A stretch of DNA of 64,000 nt from Aquimarina spinulae (GTDB taxonomy: Bacteria; Bacteroidota; Bacteroidia; Flavobacteriales; Flavobacteriaceae). The notes under the pieces are model-generated. The model was not told the origin of the DNA. It did not search any database and was given only the letters and a program-made list of their open reading frames with translations. How positions within the stretch are numbered: the stretch's first letter is position 1; each line of letters starts with the position of its first letter. Shown piece after piece: positions 43,164 to 50,775 of this stretch. The stretch spans positions 2,531,501 through 2,595,500 of the forward strand of contig NZ_CALSBP010000002.1 in the NCBI RefSeq assembly GCF_943373825.1. The letters are read 5' to 3'. Made by a program: the position numbers and the translations under genes.

Positions 43164-46052
43164 CTAAAATCTTATATATACATTAAGGTAATAGGAAGTG
43201 CCATACCCATAAAAGTACTTTGACCCATAAACAGGAGTATCACGTTGTGATTCTTCTAAAGCCAATCGGTAATTTGCATTTCTGGCTTGTTCAAATCCTC
43301 CTGTTTTATATTCTTGATCAAGAATATTATTTATAGAAGCAAAAAAACCAATGTAGTATTTCTTGATTCTCCAGGATTTACCACCAATAGCATTTACAAG
43401 AAAGTAGTCTTTAAACTGCTCTTGTTGTAAAAGTTGTTTTGCAACATCCTCATCATAATCATTAAAAGGTAGCCCATCTGTATCTTGATAAAAATTCGCG
43501 GTTCTTGCAAAAGGGCTTATGTTGATATAAGCATTAGAAAAATAATTGGTGGTAGCCCCAAACCACCAAAAATCTGGGTCACGATACTCAAAACCTAATT
43601 GTCCTGCCCGTTGAGGCCCTCCTGCAATATGATATCCTTTTAATGCTGATTTTCCGAAACTTTGTATCCCTTCAATATCTGAAAATGCTTCACTAGTACT
43701 GGTTAAGATTAAGTCTGGATCATTATCAAATACAAAACTACCAACTGCCGCTGCTCCTTTAATTTTAATAGTAGGGGTGATCTGGTATTCAATCCCAAAT
43801 TCTCCTCCGATATACCGTTTATCTATGTCGGTAAGTATTTCCTGAACAAACCCCACATCTGATCCTGAAATAGCTTCGGTAAAAAAGAAAGAAATATTCG
43901 TAGCATCCAAAATCTTAGAATAATATCCTGTTAATCTGGCTTTGATCTTGGGAGAACGAAATATATAACTACCATCTACAGATTGGATTTTTTCACTTTC
44001 CTGATCTTCTCCTATTAATTTTGCTATGGTACTATTATTATATCTTGCATTTGCAAAAGCGTTACGAATTGTAGGTGGTTTATTGAAATAGACACTTTGT
44101 AGTTTAATAAAATGATGTCCATTGATCGCAATAGTAACTCCTCCTTTTACTCCATAATTCATGAAATTTAAAGTTTCACTTTTTCCAAAGGAATCCTTTC
44201 CAGGAAAATATCCATTTTCAAACAAACCATTTCTTTGATATGATGTTTGCGAAATTGTTCCACCTAAAAAGAAATTAACTCTTTTCAACTTAAATTGTCC
44301 CTGAAGAAATCCATTAATCGCAGAGGCCTCAATCTCATAATTATAATCATAACGACCTCCTACTCCCACAATACGGTTCGGGTTGCGTAAATCACTCTGC
44401 GCTCTATTGGTTAATTCTGAAGAAGTTAATCCTGTTGAAGATAATGCAAATACATCAACATCCAGAAAACCAGTACCACCCAAAAGATCTGTTACCTCGG
44501 CAAAATTTTGACTCTTTAAATTCTTGTACCCAATCGCTGCATTTAATGTAATGTATGTATTGAATTGACTATTTAGTATCATATTACCACTCAACAAGGC
44601 ATCATCTGTTCTATCCTCATATAAGATATATGTTGAGTTATTACCTTTTTGCGCATTTTGTTGATTGGTTTGTAATATATCACTCCAGTCTAATTGCCCA
44701 TTATTGATGAGGTTTTGTTGTGCCAAAAAGGCATTTTGATAATCCAGAGGAGTCGGATTAGAGTCTTCTAAAAAAGAACTTGGCATATTATCCGGATGCA
44801 CAGGATTGGTATTTGCACTTCCTCCTCCTCCAATATAAGTTTGTTGCCCATTTGGACCAATTATTAAATCACTTCCTCCATTATCTATTCTACTATTAGC
44901 AATTTTACCAGTTTGAAAAGCGATATTAGTTTGTAAATGTGTGTGTGTTGATATGCTCCAATAATGGTTTAACATAAAGACTGGTTCTTCTATTTTCCGT
45001 TCTTTAGAGTTCCTTATTTCTCCGTTTAGGTACCCCCAGTTAGGGTTGTATTTATTTCCTTTAAGATTAAATACTTCATTGGTAATTGCTGTGGATCTTC
45101 CTCTACGATTTGGAGTATAAAAACTGGTTAGATTTAAGCTGTGTTTCTTCCCTAATTTTTTTTCAATTGAAACAAAAAATGAATTTGAGTCGTATAAGGT
45201 CCCTTCTACAAAACCTTCTTTTCCGTATCTTCTGGATAAAGACACAGAGAAGGCCCATCCTTTTGTGGTAACTCCAGAATTATACGTTCCTATTACTCTT
45301 CCCTGGTAACTACGGTTAGAAAAAGCATAAGATATTTTGCCTCCTTTGCGGTACTTAGAAGCTCTCATAATGATGTTAGAAGTTCCTAAAAGACCTCCAA
45401 ATGTATAGTCATTCTCTGAAATCCCTAGTGAAAATTCCTGATTACGTTGTACATCATTTAATCCTCCCCAATTGCTCCATTGCGGTCTTCCATTAAAAAA
45501 TTTGTTCATTTCAATCCCATTGATCAGGATTTTTCCGTTCTCATTTCCTAAACCTCTGGGACGAAAAAAAGTTGAGCTAAAATCAAATGCTGCAGCAGTA
45601 AGAAATACATCTCGGGTAGATTGAAGTAATCCCGAAACACTAAAAGATATATCATTATCTTCATCCAATTCATGATCCGAAAGGCTAATCGTACCTATTT
45701 GTCGTTGTTCTGTATTAAAATCAAATTGTAAGTCTATTTTTTTAAGATCCAGAACATTTCCTTCGCTAATTATAATAGGAAAACGTTTGGTTATATATCC
45801 TTGTTTCGATAGAATAAGTACTTGCTCCCCCAAAGGAAGTTCGGTATCTCTAAAATCAAATTCACCAAAAGTAGTAGTAAGCACACTAACTTTTGTTTTT
45901 TTAATCGATACTGTAACTTTTTCAAGATTTATACCAGAAATGGCATCAATAATTTTTCCTTTTAGCCCAGTTTGTTGGGCATGTACGCCTAAAACACTGC
46001 AAAAGAACAGTAGTAATATATTATATTTTGAATTGAAAAGAGTATAGTTCAT
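43164..46052 (-). CDS. TonB-dependent outer-membrane receptor
   Basis: 962 residues with a signal peptide (MNYTLFNSKYNILLLFFCSVLGVHAQ). A carboxypeptidase-D-like regulatory domain (about 28-107; GLKGKIIDAISGINLEKVTVSI) is followed by a plug domain and a long beta-barrel with many aromatic strands, ending YGYGTSYYLNVYIRF with the terminal Phe usual for outer-membrane barrels. There is no SusD gene beside it, so it is not a classic polysaccharide locus. Its neighbours are a DUF5689 lipoprotein (downstream) and a secreted endonuclease-fold protein (divergent, 46296). A role in uptake of phosphate-containing or nucleic-acid products is an inference from this context. Confidence 0.92.
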   Translation of the reverse strand: MNYTLFNSKYNILLLFFCSVLGVHAQQTGLKGKIIDAISGINLEKVTVSIKKTKVSVLTTTFGEFDFRDTELPLGEQVLILSKQGYITKRFPIIISEGNVLDLKKIDLQFDFNTEQRQIGTISLSDHELDEDNDISFSVSGLLQSTRDVFLTAAAFDFSSTFFRPRGLGNENGKILINGIEMNKFFNGRPQWSNWGGLNDVQRNQEFSLGISENDYTFGGLLGTSNIIMRASKYRKGGKISYAFSNRSYQGRVIGTYNSGVTTKGWAFSVSLSRRYGKEGFVEGTLYDSNSFFVSIEKKLGKKHSLNLTSFYTPNRRGRSTAITNEVFNLKGNKYNPNWGYLNGEIRNSKERKIEEPVFMLNHYWSISTHTHLQTNIAFQTGKIANSRIDNGGSDLIIGPNGQQTYIGGGGSANTNPVHPDNMPSSFLEDSNPTPLDYQNAFLAQQNLINNGQLDWSDILQTNQQNAQKGNNSTYILYEDRTDDALLSGNMILNSQFNTYITLNAAIGYKNLKSQNFAEVTDLLGGTGFLDVDVFALSSTGLTSSELTNRAQSDLRNPNRIVGVGGRYDYNYEIEASAINGFLQGQFKLKRVNFFLGGTISQTSYQRNGLFENGYFPGKDSFGKSETLNFMNYGVKGGVTIAINGHHFIKLQSVYFNKPPTIRNAFANARYNNSTIAKLIGEDQESEKIQSVDGSYIFRSPKIKARLTGYYSKILDATNISFFFTEAISGSDVGFVQEILTDIDKRYIGGEFGIEYQITPTIKIKGAAAVGSFVFDNDPDLILTSTSEAFSDIEGIQSFGKSALKGYHIAGGPQRAGQLGFEYRDPDFWWFGATTNYFSNAYINISPFARTANFYQDTDGLPFNDYDEDVAKQLLQQEQFKDYFLVNAIGGKSWRIKKYYIGFFASINNILDQEYKTGGFEQARNANYRLALEESQRDTPVYGSKYFYGYGTSYYLNVYIRF

Positions 46053-46128
46053 AGTATGTGATATATGGAGTTGAATAACTCAAAATGATACTGAGTTTCA
46101 TATTAGTAAAGAGCAAGTATAAAATATC

Positions 46129-46151
46129 CCAGTTTCATTTTTCGAAACTGG
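46129..46151. repeat. Inverted repeat in the receptor/nuclease divergent gap
   Basis: CCAGTTTC / GAAACTGG (8 bases, 7-base spacer) lies in the 243-base divergent region between the TonB-dependent receptor and the nuclease. Its position suits an operator shared by both genes or a transcript hairpin; there is no direct evidence for either. Confidence 0.45.
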
Positions 46152-46230
46152 AAAAACCAATATTTGTAATTGATTTATAAATAATATTCGCTCCAGGATA
46201 ATCTTGAGATATGCCTGGGGTATTAACTCT

Positions 46231-46279
46231 AGACCTTACAGGGATGCTGCATTAAGTTCAACACAAACCCGTGAAGTCT
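46231..46279. repeat. Degenerate REP-like element, copy 4
   Basis: AGACCTTACAGGG (46231-46243) and CCCGTGAAGTCT (46268-46279) resemble the outer parts of the two arms of copies 1-3 but are separated by 24 unrelated bases and carry mismatches. It lies 17 bases before the nuclease start. A decayed or variant REP is likely, not certain. Confidence 0.5.
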
Positions 46280-46295
46280 CATAAAAAGCAATCTT

Positions 46296-47351
46296 ATGTT
46301 TTCAAAAGATATTTGCGTAACACTCGTTTTCATTTTATTATTCACCTCATTTCTTTTTGCACAAGAAAAAAAGGAGTATATGATCCATACTATAGCGTTT
46401 TATAATCTCGAAAATCTCTTTGATCCCGAAGATGACCCTATAACTTTTGATGATGACAGAACTCCTAAAGGAAAAGATCATTGGACCTATAAACTGTATA
46501 TACATAAGGTGAAAAATATGGCCAGAACAATCTCTGAAATAGGCAAAGGATTAGCTATCAACTCTCCTGCTCTTTTAGGTGTTGCAGAAATAGAAAACAG
46601 AAAAGTGCTCGAAGATCTTGTTAATGATCCCAATCTTAGATCTAAAGATTATGGTATTGTACATTTTGACTCACCGGATAGAAGAGGTATAGATGTGGCT
46701 TTACTCTATCAAAACACATTGTTTAAAGTGAAAAACTACAATAAGCATGAATTAATAATTTACGACAAAAATACTGATAAACGAGTGTTTACAAGAGATC
46801 AGTTGTTGGTGAGTGGTTATCTGGATGGAGATCTAATTCATATTATTGTAAATCACTGGCCATCAAGAAGAGGAGGAGAAGCCAGAAGTAGTTATAAAAG
46901 AGAAAAAGCAGCAGCACTAAATAAAAAGATAATGGATTCTATATTCGCTACAGATCCGTATGCAAAAATTATCACAATGGGTGATCTTAATGATAACCCT
47001 AATGACTTGAGTGTAAAAAAAATACTGAAAGCAAAACAACATAGAAAAAATATTGAAATAAAAGGGCTTTACAATCCTATGTCAAAATTGGTAAAAAAAG
47101 GGTTGGGATCTCTTGCATGGAGAGATCAATGGAGTCTGTTTGATCAAATTATTATTTCTAAAAGTTTTTTAGATACCGATTATTCTTCTTATCGGTATTA
47201 TAAAGCAGGAGTATTTAATCCAGAATATTTGATTACACCAACAGGTAAGTATAAAGGATACCCTTTTCGCAGTTACGCTAATAATGCGTATACAGGAGGG
47301 TATAGTGATCATTTTCCGGTATACATATATCTTATTAAACAAAAAAGGTGA
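46296..47351 (+). CDS. Secreted endonuclease/exonuclease/phosphatase-fold protein
   Basis: 351 residues with a signal peptide (MFSKDICVTLVFILLFTSFLFAQ). EEP-fold motifs: IAFYNLENLFDPEDDP, LGVAEIENRK, IVNHWPSRRGGEARSSY, IITMGDLNDNP and GYSDHFPVYIYL. It is a close paralogue of 27641-28612 but carries an export signal, so it works in the periplasm or outside. It is divergent from the TonB-dependent receptor, and the two may share regulation through the 243-base gap between them. Probable activity: phosphodiesterase or nuclease feeding the receptor; substrate not proved. A terminator overlaps its stop codon. Confidence 0.9.
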   Translation: MFSKDICVTLVFILLFTSFLFAQEKKEYMIHTIAFYNLENLFDPEDDPITFDDDRTPKGKDHWTYKLYIHKVKNMARTISEIGKGLAINSPALLGVAEIENRKVLEDLVNDPNLRSKDYGIVHFDSPDRRGIDVALLYQNTLFKVKNYNKHELIIYDKNTDKRVFTRDQLLVSGYLDGDLIHIIVNHWPSRRGGEARSSYKREKAAALNKKIMDSIFATDPYAKIITMGDLNDNPNDLSVKKILKAKQHRKNIEIKGLYNPMSKLVKKGLGSLAWRDQWSLFDQIIISKSFLDTDYSSYRYYKAGVFNPEYLITPTGKYKGYPFRSYANNAYTGGYSDHFPVYIYLIKQKR

Positions 47352-47370
47352 TCAAAAATGATCACCTTTT
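47343..47370. terminator. Terminator overlapping the nuclease stop codon
   Basis: A 12-base perfect stem (AAAAGGTGATCA / TGATCACCTTTT) with an AAAA loop; the left arm contains the stop codon. It lies between convergent genes and works in both directions by its A/T ends. Confidence 0.85.
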
Positions 47371-47399
47371 ATCTGTTCTTTTATAAAGATGCTATCAAA

Positions 47400-47828
47400 T
47401 TATTTACAATCTGAAAGTTCTACATATTTGTCAAAAGGAACACCGGTATCTCTAGGAGTTAATACTCCTTGACGAAATTCTTGTATAAATGCATTTCCGT
47501 TCTCTCCCCTACATACTCGCAGCGTAATATCATTATTAGTACAGTTCAGGCAAGTTTGTCCTCCAAACTTACAATCTCCTAATATTTTTAATTGCTCTTC
47601 ATAAACTTTAATGGTTTCATCATCGGCAGCACAACCGTTATTTAAAACTATTTCTATTGCTGTTTTATATGCAGTACAAGCTTCTGTAGAACCAATGTTT
47701 TGACTATATACTACTGCAGCTTCTGATAGATCGACATTAGCTTTAACACAATCTACATCATCATCGCTTCCACATGCTGCAAATCCCAGGGCAAGGATAT
47801 AGGCAACGACATACACAAGTTTTTTCAT
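47400..47828 (-). CDS. Small cysteine-rich lipoprotein
   Basis: 142 residues with a lipoprotein signal (ALGFAACGSDDD). The mature domain has about nine further cysteines (VDCVKAN, TEACTAY, NGCAADD, GDCKFGGQTCLNCTN, RVCRG, LSDCK), some of which may form disulfides in the periplasm. No family was recognised; the Cys pattern CxxC (TCLNC) could also bind metal. The promoter is well defined (47860-47891). The gene stands alone between the secreted nuclease and the antiporter. Confidence 0.7.
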   Translation of the reverse strand: MKKLVYVVAYILALGFAACGSDDDVDCVKANVDLSEAAVVYSQNIGSTEACTAYKTAIEIVLNNGCAADDETIKVYEEQLKILGDCKFGGQTCLNCTNNDITLRVCRGENGNAFIQEFRQGVLTPRDTGVPFDKYVELSDCK

Positions 47829-47859
47829 TTTGATTCTTGATTTTTAGGTTAAGTGAGTT

Positions 47860-47891
47860 CAAAAATAAGAAAATTAAACTGGACTCGGCAA
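47860..47891 (-). promoter_or_regulatory. Promoter of the Cys-rich lipoprotein gene
   Basis: On the minus strand TTG (47889-47891) and TATTTTTG (47860-47867) are 21 bases apart, an exact -33/-7 pair; the start codon at 47828 follows 31 bases after the -7 box. Confidence 0.65.
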
Positions 47892-47946
47892 TATCTCCTT
47901 ATAATCAAGTCGTGTTATTACCTTAAAAATATGCAGTAGTAAGTAA

Positions 47947-49782
47947 TTATTTTATCTCTTCGATATCAATAGGTTTGCCAATATAAGCAAGAAAACTACC
48001 TTCTTCTACTTGTTCTATTTCTTCACTAAAGGAGGATATGATTCTGATATTTTTAGTAGTGTCCTTTATAAACAGTGGAATAATATCTTTATCCTCTTTG
48101 GTTAGCTCAATCAGTGTTCTGTACTGTTTTTTATCCTGGATTTTTATTTCCTGGATTCCTGGATATTTTTCAGCAAGTTCAATAAGTTTGTAGTAATCAT
48201 CGGTATGAGAAAATAATCCTTCATGAGGGTTTTTTTGGGGGTCCAACATTTCTTCAGAAGTAATTAGTCTAAAAGCTCCATGCTCTCCAAATTGATCTTT
48301 AAACTTATCAATTACGTATTTATTTATATCACTGTTACCGGTAAGTGCCATTAGATACCCTATATCATTTAATTCGATATTATCTTTGAGTTGATCACCA
48401 TAAATATTTCCTTCGATCGCTTCTAATCCAAGATCTTTGGCTTTATTTATATTATCTCTATTACTATCTACCAAAACGACATGACGATTATTGTTTTTGA
48501 TATATACCGCTATCAATCTCGAAATTTTGGAAGCACCGATAATCAAGATTCCTTCAGATTTTTTGAGAAATACACCTACTAATTTTGCAAAAAGACGTGC
48601 TGTTGTAGCGTTAAGTAAAACGGTGCCCAGTACAATCATAAACACAAGAGGTGTAATATACTCTGCTCCCGGAACTCCTTCTTTATATAGCTTTAATCCA
48701 AATAATGATGCAATACCTGCTGCTACAATCCCTCTTGGTCCTACCCAGCTAATAAATAATTTTTCGTTGGTTTTAAGTCCAGAGTTAAGAGAACTTAAAA
48801 ACACCCCTACCGGCCTTACTATAAAAACAACAATAATAAAAAGTAAAACAGCTTGCCAATTATAGATTAGCTGTAAATCCTCGATGTTGATATTTGCCGC
48901 CAGAAGAATAAATAATATCGAGATCAAAAGTACACTTAGGGATTCTTTAAAATATAGAATTTCATCAATGTGAGGGAGGTTTATATTTCCTAATACCATA
49001 CCCATAACTACTACAGAAAGTAATCCAGATTCGTGTGCAAAAGCATCAGATAACACAAAAACCCCTAATACCAATGCAAGAGTTACTACATTAAGCAGAT
49101 AATGAGGGATAATTTTTTTCTTTAGAGAAAATGCCAAAGCATGTGCAAACGTAAAGCCAAATGTAAAGCCTACAAGTACGATTTTACCAAATTCGATCAA
49201 AGCGGTTAGTGTAAATTCTTCGCCACCGCCTACTCTAATAAATTCGAATACCAAAACGGCTACCAAAGCACCGATAGGGTCAATCAAAATACCTTCCCAT
49301 TTTAGTACAGCAGATACGTCTTTTTTAAGAGGAATATTTCTTAAAATCGGGGTTATTACTGTAGGGCCAGTTACAATAATCAATGAAGAAAATAAGAAAG
49401 AGATGGGCCAACTTAGATCAAAAATATAGTGTGCTGCTAATCCTGCACCAAAAAAAGTAACAATAACAGCAATCGTAATTAATTTTATAATTACTGGACC
49501 AACATTAAGAATTTCACTTCTTCTTAGGGTAAGGCCACCTTCAAAAAGAATAATACTTATCGCTAAAGAAACAAAATAAAATAAACTCTCCCCAGGAAAA
49601 AGACCTTCTGTCCCGTTCCAGATGGGTTGTATCAATTTAGTGCCATCGCTAGTAAATAAAGTAGCAAAAGGACCAACCAAAAGTCCTATAAGAATTAATG
49701 GTAAAATTGCTGGTATCTTAAATTTCCATGCTACCCATTGGGCCAAAATTCCTAATATAATTATTCCTGCAAGTTCTAACAT
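47947..49782 (-). CDS. Cation/proton antiporter (CPA1 type) with TrkA-N domain
   Basis: 611 residues. The first 400 hold about twelve transmembrane segments of a Na+/H+ exchanger domain (LAGIIILGILAQWVAWKFKIP, FEGGLTLR, IVTGPTVITPILR, WVGPRGIVAAGIASLFGL). Residues about 412-530 are a Rossmann TrkA-N domain (GILIIGASKISRLIAVYIKN, VDSNRDNINKAKDLGLEAIEGN), and the last 70 resemble a TrkA-C region. This architecture exchanges Na+ or K+ for protons, gated by nucleotide. FEGG and GPRG are hallmark motifs of this CPA1 subgroup. It is divergent from the USP-SulP pair, which hints at a shared pH or ion-stress response. Confidence 0.93.
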   Translation of the reverse strand: MLELAGIIILGILAQWVAWKFKIPAILPLILIGLLVGPFATLFTSDGTKLIQPIWNGTEGLFPGESLFYFVSLAISIILFEGGLTLRRSEILNVGPVIIKLITIAVIVTFFGAGLAAHYIFDLSWPISFLFSSLIIVTGPTVITPILRNIPLKKDVSAVLKWEGILIDPIGALVAVLVFEFIRVGGGEEFTLTALIEFGKIVLVGFTFGFTFAHALAFSLKKKIIPHYLLNVVTLALVLGVFVLSDAFAHESGLLSVVVMGMVLGNINLPHIDEILYFKESLSVLLISILFILLAANINIEDLQLIYNWQAVLLFIIVVFIVRPVGVFLSSLNSGLKTNEKLFISWVGPRGIVAAGIASLFGLKLYKEGVPGAEYITPLVFMIVLGTVLLNATTARLFAKLVGVFLKKSEGILIIGASKISRLIAVYIKNNNRHVVLVDSNRDNINKAKDLGLEAIEGNIYGDQLKDNIELNDIGYLMALTGNSDINKYVIDKFKDQFGEHGAFRLITSEEMLDPQKNPHEGLFSHTDDYYKLIELAEKYPGIQEIKIQDKKQYRTLIELTKEDKDIIPLFIKDTTKNIRIISSFSEEIEQVEEGSFLAYIGKPIDIEEIK

Positions 49783-49914
49783 GCTTTGTTCTTAAATCAG
49801 ATTAATGTGAGAAAGATCGGGATTTTTTTAAAAATAACAGAAATAAGTGCTATTTTCTGATTTTAAAAAATTAAGTTTATATTTTGCCACTTAAAATTAT
49901 TACAAAATAAATCT

Positions 49915-50775
49915 TTGAACGAATTACCTAATCATAAATTTAATACCATCCTTATTGGTGTAGCTTTTTCTCCTAACCTTAAAAATAATATTTTTGAGGC
50001 TATGCGAATGGTCGATTTTTTTGATTCTAAAATGATCATTGTTCATGTAGGCGAAAAAACTAAAGAGAAAGAAGACAATATAAAAGAGCTCATTTCAGGA
50101 TTTTCTGATGATGATGATGAAAAAGTAAATGTTATTTGGAAACAAGGGGATCCTGTTACAGTAATTATTGAAACAGCCAGAGAAAATAAAGCTGATCTTA
50201 TTATGCTTGGTGCTATTCCCCGAGAAGATTTCCTTAAATTTTATATTGGGTCAATTGCACGAAAAATTACCAGAAATGCACATTGTTCTGTTTTGCTGTT
50301 AATAAAGCCATCAGAGGACTTACGACCTTGCAATCATATCGTAGTAAATGGTCTTAAAGATGAAAAAACCAGACAAACGATTCTTGATTCATTTGAAGTA
50401 GCCCAGAATCTTGGTGCACAAAAACTTACTATTGTAGAAGAGATTTCTCGTCAAGAAGTTAAGGTTGTTGTAGAAGATGATCAATCTTTACTTAAAGACA
50501 CATTAATAAAAGAGCAATTAGCCCAAAAAGAAGATCTTAGAGTACAACATATCTTAAGTGATGTTCCTGAAGATCTTAAAACTGGTATTTTAATAAAAAC
50601 ACAATCTATATTTGGAAAAAGAGGATATTCTATTGGTCATTATGCAAAAGTAGTAGCTGCAGACCTTCTTATTATGAATGCTCCGAAAAGAACTACGTTT
50701 TTAGATCGTATTTTTCTTCATGATCTTGAGCATATTTTATCAGAATTACCAACAGATGTTTTAATTATGAGATAA
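49915..50775 (+). CDS. Tandem-domain universal stress protein
   Basis: 286 residues from a TTG start; no ATG lies in frame before the first strand (NTILIGVAFSPN), so TTG 49915 is the best start. Two USP domains: 1-about 140 with DLIMLGAIPREDFLKFYIGSIARKITRNAHCSVLLL (the GX9G ATP loop is only loosely kept), and about 141-286 (NHIVVNGLKDEKTRQTIL; MNAPKRTTFLDRIFLHDLEHIL). USPs bind nucleotide and adjust metabolism under stress. Its stop codon directly abuts the start of the SulP transporter gene, so the two are translationally coupled; a regulatory link is likely. Confidence 0.85.
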   Translation: MNELPNHKFNTILIGVAFSPNLKNNIFEAMRMVDFFDSKMIIVHVGEKTKEKEDNIKELISGFSDDDDEKVNVIWKQGDPVTVIIETARENKADLIMLGAIPREDFLKFYIGSIARKITRNAHCSVLLLIKPSEDLRPCNHIVVNGLKDEKTRQTILDSFEVAQNLGAQKLTIVEEISRQEVKVVVEDDQSLLKDTLIKEQLAQKEDLRVQHILSDVPEDLKTGILIKTQSIFGKRGYSIGHYAKVVAADLLIMNAPKRTTFLDRIFLHDLEHILSELPTDVLIMR

